Assembly: GCF_016918785.1 (NCBI RefSeq) | Contig: NZ_JAFFPT010000038.1 | Span: forward strand, 62,001 to 126,000 | Length of the DNA stretch: 64,000 nt | DNA from: Leptospira ainazelensis | GTDB taxonomy: Bacteria > Spirochaetota > Leptospiria > Leptospirales > Leptospiraceae | Direction: 5' to 3' | Shown here: positions 9,019 through 22,403 of the stretch, piece after piece | Layout: each line of letters opens with the position of its first letter | Position numbering within the stretch: the first letter of the stretch is position 1 | Notes under the pieces: generated by a model | Database searches by the model: none | What the model was told of the DNA's origin: nothing | What the model saw: only the letters and a program-made list of their open reading frames with translations | Position numbers and translations under genes: made by a program

Positions 9019-11549
9019 CAGAATTTCACCTCGATCCCCAGGTTGAAGAATGGAATCACCATACCACCCGGTAAAGTCAGGGTACCGAACGTTTGGTTCG
9101 GTTTCGGATTCGTAGCGGAGTAAGGGCGCGTAACGTCGAAGCTCTCGCCGGAAACGTTCTGTCTCATGTAGACGTTGATGACTTCGAAGAACGTGTTTAC
9201 ATAACCCCATTCGTAGTTTAAGAATCTATCAAAACGAATATCCAATCGATGATAATCCGAAAGACGTTTTGTGTTTGTGTGATCGGCGAGATAAGGATTG
9301 TTTGCGGATTGAGAAACCCAAATGATCTGTCCGTTTGCAGGATTTGAAAAAGCTCCGCCGTCGTCCCCTACGATCGGAGTGATCGGAGTGGAAGTCAGAT
9401 AAGACCATCTCGCACCGAACTGCCATTCCTGACTGAATCTCCAACCGAAAACAACGTTCATGATATGAGTCCGATCGTAGTCATACAAAGTCTCTTTCGA
9501 GTTGTGATAGGATTGAGCGAGAAGTCTTTGTTCCGGCCCGGTGGCGACGGGAGCCATCAAACCGTCCGGTTTGTATAGATTCGGATTTCTGAATGTTTGG
9601 GACCAGGTGTAAGAGATCCAACCGAACCAATCTCTGGTTCCGGGGGCCGCGGTTTTACGGAGTACGAATTCGTAACCGTGGGAACGACCGCTTCCGTTAT
9701 TGGAATAATTCAGAGGTTTGTTAAGAATGTAGGGTTGAGCGACTTTCCCGTACTGGTCGGGATTGGTTCCAATAAATTCCGTAATATAAGGATCGGATAC
9801 GATCAAGTTGGAGAATTCCTGTTTGAAAACTTCCCCTTTGACCTGCCAATCGGAAGTGATCTGTTGATCGATCCCTCCGCCGTATTTTACCGCTTTTTGA
9901 AATTTTAGATGAGGATTCCCACTCTGTTCGGAAAATTGAGTGCTCAGAGGAAAGTTATAATGTTCACCTCCGCCTCCAAAGATCGTAGTTCCCTTTCCGA
10001 GTCCTTCAAACTTATAGGAGATTTGTGCTCTTGGACCCAAGGCCCCATTCTTAATATAAGGAATATAATCGTATCTGGCTCCGGGTTCTATGAGTAAACC
10101 GCCGAACTTGATTTTCAAAGTTGTATAAGCGTTATAGTTTTTGCTGCGGACGCGATTCGTATCGGGAACGGTTCTAAAATCAGGACTCGCCGTATCGTAA
10201 GGGTTCGGATCCGGATTGTTAGGATCGGATTGTTGAATCGTAGTTCCGGAGGTTTTGTAATTGAGAAAACGAACCTCGGAACCGAATTCGAGGGAAAGGT
10301 GTTTGTTCGGATCCCAATACGCGTCTTGTCGAATTCCGTTATAGGCTCCGCTTGCCCTTTGTTTTGCCTTGATAGAACCCAAAGCCACGTTAAAATCCGT
10401 AAACGGATCATAGCTGATCACTGTGATACGATTGGAGAATTTTTCGGAAGCTCTCCAAGTATAACGAAACGCCTGCGTTCTATAACCTTGACCCGCCGAA
10501 AGATTTCCACCGGCAAACGCGGCTAACTGATCTTTGGTGGGATCGTTCTGAGGTTTTGCCGGAGGATTTAAGGCAAAGTCGTCCTTTGCGGTCAAAGAAT
10601 AGAATGAGATCTGGTGTTGATCGTTGAAGTTATAGACCATCTTTACTTGAGAATCGGTATAACGGGGAAGACGAACTCCGTCGGGGAGCAGACTCCCGCC
10701 GGAAAGATTGCCTAACGTTTCAAACGTTTTGTCGATATACCCGACCTTAACCGCGCCCAGGATATAACCTTTTCCGCCTGCAAATGTGGTTTGGTAGTTT
10801 GCGGAAGCCGCCCAAAGAGAAGTCAAAAAATTTCCGGAAGATTTTTGGACCTTATCGGGGGATTCGATTTCGATCACCCCGCCGAGTGCGTTGTTAAAAT
10901 TCGAAGGAAGAACTCCGGTATAAACGTCCATGGACTTGATCAGGTTTCCGTTGATCGTAGCGGTCAAACCGTCGAAGTGAAACGGATAGAGAATCGGAAG
11001 ATCGTCATACAAATAGAGATTTGTGTTAGGATCGGCTCCGCGGAATACGTAGTTGCTCGCGCCCCCGCCAAAGGCGGAAACGGGGACCACGCCGGGAATG
11101 GTTTCGATCGAACGAAGAGGTTCCCCAAACGTTCCGGGCATACGTTTGATTTCTTCAAAACGAAGTTTGGTCCGGGACATGAGTTGTTTTTCTCTTTCAC
11201 CGGTGACGTTGATCCCGCCCTTACTGCTTACGCCGCTGAAGGAGGCCGGGTCCGTGTAGATCAAAACCGTGTCCGAAGATTCTCCGATTTCCTGACGAAT
11301 CTCCTGCATTCCGGTATCTCTCAAGATCCGAAACGTGTAATTCCCGGAGGAAGGAACCACACCTTCAAAATAACCTTCCGCGTCCGTTTGGTAGAATTTT
11401 TTAGTTTCAGAAACACGGACGCTCACGTTCGCCTCTCCTGAATTTTTACTGCGAGAATAAATACGGGCGCGAAACGAGACTTCCGCAAAAAGTTCTCCGG
11501 CGGGGAAGGCAAGAAGAATGACCAATAAGTTTCTAATGAGTTTCATCAT
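9018..11549 (-). CDS. TonB-dependent outer-membrane receptor
   Basis: An 843-residue receptor. After a signal peptide (about 1-22) comes a carboxypeptidase-regulatory-like beta domain (about 24-95), then a plug domain (about 125-235; LRSIETIPGVVPV, VFRGADPNTNLYLYDDLPI, LGGVIEIESPDK) and a large beta-barrel ending in the terminal Phe of NLGIEVKF. The N-terminal extra domain is of the SusC/FecA-like kind seen in receptors for larger or unusual substrates. The substrate cannot be read from sequence. It is followed by tonB, exbB and exbD on the same strand and preceded by three lipoprotein genes that may be surface partners. Confidence 0.9.
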   Translation of the reverse strand: MMKLIRNLLVILLAFPAGELFAEVSFRARIYSRSKNSGEANVSVRVSETKKFYQTDAEGYFEGVVPSSGNYTFRILRDTGMQEIRQEIGESSDTVLIYTDPASFSGVSSKGGINVTGEREKQLMSRTKLRFEEIKRMPGTFGEPLRSIETIPGVVPVSAFGGGASNYVFRGADPNTNLYLYDDLPILYPFHFDGLTATINGNLIKSMDVYTGVLPSNFNNALGGVIEIESPDKVQKSSGNFLTSLWAASANYQTTFAGGKGYILGAVKVGYIDKTFETLGNLSGGSLLPDGVRLPRYTDSQVKMVYNFNDQHQISFYSLTAKDDFALNPPAKPQNDPTKDQLAAFAGGNLSAGQGYRTQAFRYTWRASEKFSNRITVISYDPFTDFNVALGSIKAKQRASGAYNGIRQDAYWDPNKHLSLEFGSEVRFLNYKTSGTTIQQSDPNNPDPNPYDTASPDFRTVPDTNRVRSKNYNAYTTLKIKFGGLLIEPGARYDYIPYIKNGALGPRAQISYKFEGLGKGTTIFGGGGEHYNFPLSTQFSEQSGNPHLKFQKAVKYGGGIDQQITSDWQVKGEVFKQEFSNLIVSDPYITEFIGTNPDQYGKVAQPYILNKPLNYSNNGSGRSHGYEFVLRKTAAPGTRDWFGWISYTWSQTFRNPNLYKPDGLMAPVATGPEQRLLAQSYHNSKETLYDYDRTHIMNVVFGWRFSQEWQFGARWSYLTSTPITPIVGDDGGAFSNPANGQIIWVSQSANNPYLADHTNTKRLSDYHRLDIRFDRFLNYEWGYVNTFFEVINVYMRQNVSGESFDVTRPYSATNPKPNQTFGTLTLPGGMVIPFFNLGIEVKF

Positions 11550-11557
11550 CTGCCTTT

Positions 11558-11926
11558 CTATAATTTAGTTTTTACGAAAGTTTCTTGGAAGTTGAGATAC
11601 CAAGGAATATCGTCCAGAGGTTTATCAACATAGAGCAAAACGCAGGCAAAGGGATACGAAATAAAAGGGCATTCCGATCTTGTGATCGCAATCGTACAGA
11701 GATCGAGATTCTTTTGTTGGACGTCTTCGAAGACGAGCGGAAAAGGCGCAGGAATCGGAGTCCCGCATTTGTTGGCCAAATAATTCGCCGCCGCATAGAT
11801 CTGACTCTGCGAATCGTTGGGATGAACCACTTCGGGTCGAACGCAGTTTTGCGAAAGGAAAATGATTCCCATCATCCAAACAAAGAAGAATGTTTTGAAT
11901 TTCAGTTTTTTATTATATTCAAACAT
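11558..11926 (-). CDS. Small lipoprotein in the TonB cluster
   Basis: A 122-residue protein. The frame is longer, but the ATG at 11926 is used because the preceding gene's TAA stop lies one base upstream and the resulting N-terminus gives a signal peptide with lipobox FLSQNC. The mature part has two Cys pairs (NKCGTP, LCTIAITRSECPF, FACVLLY). No family recognised. It precedes the receptor by eight bases and is probably a periplasmic or outer-membrane partner of it. Confidence 0.65.
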   Translation of the reverse strand: MFEYNKKLKFKTFFFVWMMGIIFLSQNCVRPEVVHPNDSQSQIYAAANYLANKCGTPIPAPFPLVFEDVQQKNLDLCTIAITRSECPFISYPFACVLLYVDKPLDDIPWYLNFQETFVKTKL

Positions 11927-11927
11927 A

Positions 11928-12569
11928 TTAATTCTTTTTACCACCAACCGAAATTCCGCCCGATTCCGGCGGAGGATTGGATGTTTTTTTTCCACCAACT
12001 GAGATCCCGCCCGATTCTTGGGAAGAATCCGAAGATTTCTTACTCCCAACGGAAATTCCTCCGGAGGAAGGGGAATCCGATTCCGCTCCGGCCGAGGATG
12101 GATTTTTCGCGGCTTCAGCGTCTTTCTTTTGTTGTTCAAGTTTCAGTTTTTCGGCTTCTTCCCGATTTCCGATGACGTTGCCTTTGACTTTCAAAACGGA
12201 AACGGTTCCCAAAGGAAACATAACGTGAGTTTCGTGCCAGACTTTGATGTTGACGATACTTCTTCCGCCCGGAACTTTTTGGACCGCTTGACTAAGGGCG
12301 TAGTCGATGCTGATCGGATTTGTGATCGGAATCATACCGAATACAAAAAATGTCGAGGATTCTCCGATGGATTCTTCCAAAACGTCGTAACCGGAAGTTC
12401 GAATGATCGTCGCGGAATCATAGATTCCCGGAGAACGTACTCGGCCGCCGGGAGAAAAAAGCGTGGCCCCCATACAATTCGCAAAAATCGTAAGAAGGAG
12501 AATTGAAAAGATTCCGTTTCCGAAAAAACGAAAGAGCTTTTTATTTGGTTCTCTTTTTACCGGATTCAT
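11928..12569 (-). CDS. Lipoprotein with C-terminal GGISVG repeats
   Basis: A 213-residue protein with an N-terminal hydrophobic stretch and lipobox TIFANC. The middle part (about residues 45-135) resembles the neighbouring upstream lipoprotein in layout, with a short beta domain and a NIKVWHETHVMFPLG segment matching NIRYWTDKYILLFI there. Residues of about 136-168 are charged and coiled-coil-like. The tail holds three copies of SGGISVGxKK. It overlaps the upstream lipoprotein gene by 29 bases. The two may be old duplicates. Function unknown; surface exposure is plausible but not shown. Confidence 0.7.
   Translation of the reverse strand: MNPVKREPNKKLFRFFGNGIFSILLLTIFANCMGATLFSPGGRVRSPGIYDSATIIRTSGYDVLEESIGESSTFFVFGMIPITNPISIDYALSQAVQKVPGGRSIVNIKVWHETHVMFPLGTVSVLKVKGNVIGNREEAEKLKLEQQKKDAEAAKNPSSAGAESDSPSSGGISVGSKKSSDSSQESGGISVGGKKTSNPPPESGGISVGGKKN
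11931..12065 (-). repeat. 51-bp tandem repeat coding for SGGISVG modules
   Basis: Two full copies and one partial copy of a 17-residue unit end the lipoprotein: SGGISVGSKKSSDSSQE, then SGGISVGGKKTSNPPPE, then SGGISVGGKKN. The GGISVG core is kept while the linker changes, as expected for a short modular tail whose copy number may vary between strains. Confidence 0.8.
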
Positions 12570-12918
12570 TGAGTTGATCCTCGAATTTTATCGCTTCCGC
12601 ATTGATATGCAGTCTGTTCACGGTAATAAAAAGAAGAATGTATTTATCAGTCCAGTAACGGATGTTTATCAGCGCGTCCGCTTCTTTTTCAGCTAACATC
12701 GAATTGACGAGCTTGTCGATCGGAGGTTCCGAAAGTGGAACTCCCACGATCGCCATGTCGAAGGTGTTCCAACTTTTATGACCCTCGACCGGACCGATGA
12801 CCTTGTATTTGCGATCGGCGACTGGAATATTACTAGTAGCCATTCCTGCGGACGAAGTAGCGCAATTCGCAAGAATGAATAAACAAAGAATAAAAGCGAA
12901 AATCTGAAACGATCTCAT
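12541..12918 (-). CDS. First lipoprotein of the TonB operon
   Basis: A 125-residue lipoprotein starting MRSFQIFAFILCLFILANCA, with lipobox LANC. I chose the ATG at 12918 over the TTG at 12933 because an AGG-containing site (AGGCAGGT) lies just upstream of it. The mature domain contains NIRYWTDKYILLFITVNRL, which is matched in layout by the next gene. No named family. As the first gene after the tandem palindromes, it defines the 5' end of the TonB cluster. Confidence 0.68.
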   Translation of the reverse strand: MRSFQIFAFILCLFILANCATSSAGMATSNIPVADRKYKVIGPVEGHKSWNTFDMAIVGVPLSEPPIDKLVNSMLAEKEADALINIRYWTDKYILLFITVNRLHINAEAIKFEDQLNESGKKRTK

Positions 12919-12966
12919 GATACCTGCCTGCAACCGGGGTAAAATCAGTATCCCTTGAAAGACCGA

Positions 12967-12997
12967 TTTTTATATAAAATCTTCCAATCGGACAATA
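12967..12997 (-). promoter_or_regulatory. Candidate promoter of the TonB operon
   Basis: On the minus strand a TTGTCC hexamer (about -35) is followed after about 15 bases by TATAAA within an A/T-rich run. It lies directly downstream of the tandem palindromes and about 50-80 bases before the first lipoprotein start. The spacing is short, so the exact boxes are uncertain. Confidence 0.35.
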
Positions 12998-13024
12998 TAT
13001 CTACCAGATACTATCTGCCAGATA
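12998..13024. promoter_or_regulatory. Tandem 13-bp palindromes, likely operator
   Basis: Two near-identical palindromes lie side by side: TATCTACCAGATA (12998-13010) and TATCTGCCAGATA (13012-13024). Each has TATCT/AGATA arms, the second also pairs one step further (TATCTG/CAGATA), and the two centres are 14 bp apart, a little over one helical turn. The array sits in the 308-bp spacer (12919-13226) ahead of the TonB gene set and just upstream of a candidate -35 box. This is the expected layout for a dimeric regulator binding cooperatively. It does not match the Fur-like sites near 52.5 and 58.3 kb. The rest of the spacer (13030-13226) shows nothing I can name. Confidence 0.62.
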
Positions 13025-13226
13025 TACGAGCAAGAATAAATTCTTAACCGAAAATTACGAACCGAATTCCTTTGATAATTGTAATCTGCATTTTTGGGAA
13101 AGAATGACAAGCTCATAGAAAAAAAGTTTCGTTTCGCGAAAAAATACGGCTCAAAAAAAGAAAAATCAGATCGAATTCAGAGGGATTTTTGGGAACAAAT
13201 TCGGAACTTGTTCGGTCCGGTGAGGG

Positions 13227-14276
13227 TCACTTTTGATTTCGTTTTCTATATTCTTGGATCAATTTTTCGGCGGCTTGGAAGGAACTGATTTTATGTTGGC
13301 TTACCTTGTCTTCCATTTCCTGATAGAGATTTTTCATCCGAGAATAAAAGTCTCCCATCAAATGTTCCGCAACGGTTTCTTCCAGCCAATATTTCGCCTG
13401 ATCGGTTCTGCGGATCTCAAAGTATCCGTTGGACTTTAGAGTTTTCTCATATTCTAATATTTGTGTCCAGATTTCGGAGATTCCTTCCTTGGTTACGGCG
13501 GAACAGGAAAGCACCTTCGGGATCCAACCGTTTTCGTTCGAAGGAAAAAAATGAATCGCGGATTGTGTTTCGACTCGGGTGAGTTCCGCCCTTGTCCTGT
13601 TTTCTCCGTCGGCCTTGGTTACGGCGAAAAGATCCGCCATTTCCATAATTCCTCTTTTGATCCCTTGGAGTTCGTCTCCGGCGCCCGCGATCAATAAAAG
13701 CAAAAACAAATCGACCATGGAATGCACCGCTGTTTCGGATTGTCCGACTCCGACCGTTTCCACAAAGATCGTATCAAAACCCGCGGCTTCGCAGAGATAG
13801 ATCGTTTCCCTTGTTTTACGCGCGACTCCTCCCAAAGAATCTCCGGAAGGAGAAGGGCGGATAAACGCGGATTCGTTTTTGGATAACTCAAACATTCTCG
13901 TTTTGTCTCCGAGAATACTTCCTCCCGAAATTTGACTCGAAGGATCGATCGTAAGAACCGCGAGTTTTTTTCCTTGAGAGAGTACGTGCATCCCGAAGGC
14001 TTCGATGAACGTACTCTTTCCGACTCCGGGAATTCCGGTGATCCCGATTCTTACTGAATTTCCGGAATGAGGAAGACAGGCGTCTACGATCTTTTCTGCG
14101 AGTTCCTTGTGGGCGGGTAGAGAGCTTTCGACGAGCGTGATCGCGCGAGCAAGAATCATCTTGTTTCCGGAAAGAATTCCCTTTACGAATTCTTCCGCCG
14201 AAGGAAGGGCCTTTCTTCGAATTCCGGTCGATCGGACTCCGCCGGAAGAAACTCCCGATGATTCTAACCCGCTCAA
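13227..14276 (-). CDS. meaB: Methylmalonyl-CoA mutase-associated GTPase MeaB
   Basis: A 349-residue G3E-family GTPase. Walker A is GITGIPGVGKSTF (about residues 78-90), followed by IDPSSQISGGSILGDKTRM, the ETVGVGQSE switch region and VTKADGE as the base-recognition loop. MeaB guards loading of adenosylcobalamin onto methylmalonyl-CoA mutase and protects the enzyme during turnover. It follows the large mutase subunit by ten bases, so it is the third gene of a mutA-mutB-meaB operon. Confidence 0.93.
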   Translation of the reverse strand: MSGLESSGVSSGGVRSTGIRRKALPSAEEFVKGILSGNKMILARAITLVESSLPAHKELAEKIVDACLPHSGNSVRIGITGIPGVGKSTFIEAFGMHVLSQGKKLAVLTIDPSSQISGGSILGDKTRMFELSKNESAFIRPSPSGDSLGGVARKTRETIYLCEAAGFDTIFVETVGVGQSETAVHSMVDLFLLLLIAGAGDELQGIKRGIMEMADLFAVTKADGENRTRAELTRVETQSAIHFFPSNENGWIPKVLSCSAVTKEGISEIWTQILEYEKTLKSNGYFEIRRTDQAKYWLEETVAEHLMGDFYSRMKNLYQEMEDKVSQHKISSFQAAEKLIQEYRKRNQK

Positions 14277-14286
14277 AAGATTCTTC

Positions 14287-18368
<4,082 letters not shown>

Positions 18369-18458
18369 TTTGAATGTTTCTCTTTTTTGAAAAGGCCCTA
18401 CAAAGTTCTCTTTCTAGGGAACCTTGCAAAACCCTGGTGTAAAGTCAAAAACCCCTTC

Positions 18459-19451
18459 TCAATTTCCATTTTTGGTTTTGAGATAGTGGGGAACGGACGC
18501 TAAAATCGAAAGTGTAAGAGTTCCTACGATCACTCCTAAAGAGACAAGGATTGGGATATGAATCTCGTGTCCGAAAACGTAAGGAGAAAAAAGAGGAAGA
18601 AGAAGTTTTACTCCGACGAACGCGAGCAGAACGCTCACCCCTTTTTTGAGAAATACAAAAAGTTCCATCACACCCGAGAGCATAAAGTAGAGGGAACGAA
18701 GCCCGAGAATCGCAAAGATATTCGAAGTATAAACGATAAAGGCGTCCGTCGTGATAGAAAAGATCGCAGGAATCGAATCCAAGGCGAACATGATATCGCT
18801 GAACTCGACGACGAGCAACGTGATAAAGGTGGAAGTAAAAAGATAATTCCCGTGTTCCTTAACTACGAACTTCTCCGGGTGATGCACGTGTGTCATAGGA
18901 AGAAATTTTTTCGCGAACTTGATGATCGGAGAAGATTCCGGATGAAAGTCTTCCTCTTCTTCCTTGTGAACATACATCTTCACGGCGGTATAAAGAAGAA
19001 GAATTCCGAAAAGATATAGGATCCAACTGAAAAGAGAAATGAGTTCGGCTCCGACAAAGATCATAAACGCGCGGAAGATCAAGGCTCCGATGATTCCCCA
19101 TTTAAGAATCAGAGGTTGATACTGAGGTGTGATCCGAAACTTCTGAAAAACCATGATAAAAACAAAAAGGTTGTCCACGGAAAGAGAATATTCCAAAAGA
19201 TAACCGGTGATAAATTCAAGAGCTTTTGTTTTTCCCGCTTCCGGATCGTTCGGACCGTGGTCCATGACAAGAATCAAAATACTGAATGAAATCGCGAGAC
19301 TAAACCAGAAAAGAGACCAGTAAACCGATTCTCGGAGAGGAATTTTGTGAGCTCGTTTGTTGAGAACAAAGAGATCGAGATAGATGAGCAGTCCCAAAAC
19401 CACCGTAAAAATTCCAATTAACGTCAATTCTCCGGAGTTTACTTGGTTCAT
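18459..19451 (-). CDS. TerC/Alx family membrane protein
   Basis: A 330-residue protein with about nine membrane helices. The family signatures EYSLSVDNLFVFIMVF and VEFSDIMFALDSIPAIF are present, including the paired acidic residues in the membrane. A His-rich loop (MTHVHHPEKFVVKEHG) lies in the middle. TerC/Alx proteins are tied to manganese export or to metalation of secreted proteins. It is divergent from the YhhN-family gene, with an 87-base gap that must carry both promoters. Confidence 0.88.
   Translation of the reverse strand: MNQVNSGELTLIGIFTVVLGLLIYLDLFVLNKRAHKIPLRESVYWSLFWFSLAISFSILILVMDHGPNDPEAGKTKALEFITGYLLEYSLSVDNLFVFIMVFQKFRITPQYQPLILKWGIIGALIFRAFMIFVGAELISLFSWILYLFGILLLYTAVKMYVHKEEEEDFHPESSPIIKFAKKFLPMTHVHHPEKFVVKEHGNYLFTSTFITLLVVEFSDIMFALDSIPAIFSITTDAFIVYTSNIFAILGLRSLYFMLSGVMELFVFLKKGVSVLLAFVGVKLLLPLFSPYVFGHEIHIPILVSLGVIVGTLTLSILASVPHYLKTKNGN
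18513..18528. repeat. Match to dispersed palindrome inside terC
   Basis: TGTAAGAGTTCCTACG fits the window-wide palindrome family. On the coding strand it reads GTA GGA ACT CTT ACA, giving VGTLT in a membrane helix. Because VGxLT is a natural helix sequence, this may be chance. Confidence 0.35.
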
Positions 19452-19538
19452 TTATCCCTCTTGATTTTTCCGATTCTGGATGACAGAATCCAGGCTCTGT
19501 ACAAAATTACAATCCCAATTCCCAAGAAGAAGGTTCAG

Positions 19539-20165
<627 letters not shown>

Positions 20166-20172
20166 ATAATTA

Positions 20173-20200
20173 TTGATTCAGTCTGTAACTTCACTAAGAT
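20173..20200 (+). promoter_or_regulatory. Candidate sigma-70 promoter of the ferritin-like gene
   Basis: TTGATT (20173-20178) and TAAGAT (20195-20200) are separated by 16 bases, and the ATG follows 28 bases later with GGGAG before it. Confidence 0.42.
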
Positions 20201-20227
20201 AGCAAAGAAATCGGGAGAATCTTTATT

Positions 20228-21085
20228 ATGAATATTAAACCCTTAAAAGAAACTACATTTTTAGAAGCGGTCGCCGCCGCGATTCAACACGAAAAGGATT
20301 ACTTCGAGTTTTATATGAGCACGTATGAAAAGCTTCCTCCCGGAAATACGAAAGAGCTTTTCGAAAGACTCGCCGAAGAAGTGGACGATCATATCAAATT
20401 TATTACGGAATTGTACGAACAAGCCGAAGGTTCCGAACTTCCGAATTTAAAACAGCTCACCGCGATTCATAAGTTTCACGATTCTACTCTTCAGAGAATG
20501 ATGAACAAGGTGGAGAGAACGATCTCCGGTCCGGGAAGTAAGGACGCTCACGAAGCTCTGGAACTCGCGATCCGGGAAGCGGAAAACAGCGTTTCTTTTT
20601 ATGAAAAACTCGCGAACAAGTTCGAAGACGTAAATATCAAATCCCTTTTCACAAAACTTAAGGATTACAATCATAACTACCAGTCGCTTCTCGAAACTGA
20701 ATTGAACGGCCTGGATCAATCCGGGTCCGGACAACAAGGAACCTTCTTCTGGGATGAACAGGCGGAAGAGGTCGCAAAAGCTGAAACAAAACCTGCGAAA
20801 AGTTCTGCGGACCCGGCTCCAAAAAAACCAAAGGCTCCCGTTGCAAAACCAACCCCGGTCGTAAAACCGGCTGCAACTGCGAAAAAAACGGCAACTCCCG
20901 CTCCCAAAAAAGCGGAGAGTAAACCCGTAGCCAAAAAGGCCGCGCCTAAGAAAAAAGCCGCCGTGAAAAAGTCTTCACCGAAACCGAAAAAGACGGTTAA
21001 GAAGTCCGTTCCTAAAAAAGCGGCTCCGAAAAAAAAGGTAGCTCCCAAAAAGAAAGCGGCGACGAAGGCTAAGAAAAAAAGGTAA
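20228..21085 (+). CDS. Ferritin-like domain fused to a Lys/Ala/Pro-rich H1-like tail
   Basis: A 285-residue two-part protein. Residues 1-160 form a four-helix bundle resembling the rubrerythrin/ferritin-like group (LEAVAAAIQHEKDYFEFY, LFERLAEEVDDHIKF, LELAIREAENSVSFYEKLA, LFTKLKDYNHNYQSLL). Residues of about 183-285 are a low-complexity basic tail of Lys, Ala and Pro with KKAAPKKK-type repeats, as in histone H1. The metal motif looks damaged: the second helix reads V52-xx-H55 where ExxH is usual and the fourth reads N148-xx-Y151. It may therefore be structural, or a nucleoid protein that binds DNA through its tail, rather than an iron oxidase. Eight bases separate it from the next gene. Confidence 0.75.
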   Translation: MNIKPLKETTFLEAVAAAIQHEKDYFEFYMSTYEKLPPGNTKELFERLAEEVDDHIKFITELYEQAEGSELPNLKQLTAIHKFHDSTLQRMMNKVERTISGPGSKDAHEALELAIREAENSVSFYEKLANKFEDVNIKSLFTKLKDYNHNYQSLLETELNGLDQSGSGQQGTFFWDEQAEEVAKAETKPAKSSADPAPKKPKAPVAKPTPVVKPAATAKKTATPAPKKAESKPVAKKAAPKKKAAVKKSSPKPKKTVKKSVPKKAAPKKKVAPKKKAATKAKKKR

Positions 21086-21093
21086 CCGTAAGA

Positions 21094-22251
<1,158 letters not shown>

Positions 22252-22279
22252 AAATAAAAGTTTGTCCAGAGACCTAAAA

Positions 22280-22295
22280 TGTAGGAGCTGTAACA
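22280..22295. repeat. Dispersed intergenic palindrome, degenerate copy
   Basis: TGTAGGAGCTGTAACA lies 29 bases after the aminotransferase stop. It matches the left arm of the window-wide family TGTAGGAGCTCCTACA. Confidence 0.5.
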
Positions 22296-22403
22296 AAAAA
22301 TTCCTATCAGCGCTTAATTTCGAACTCTGAAATAAAAAGACCTTTTTATCTCGTAGAACTTCAAACAAAAAGAAAACGGAATTCTTCGGAAGTTACAATT
22401 TCA

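Noticed and set aside
13200..13226. Inverted repeat GAACAA/TTGTTC after meaB
   Set aside because: No T-run on the proper side, so it is not a convincing terminator.
13094..13288. Plus-strand frame of 64 codons before meaB's end
   Set aside because: Lys/Arg-rich product, overlaps the 3' end of meaB antisense, no ribosome-binding site.
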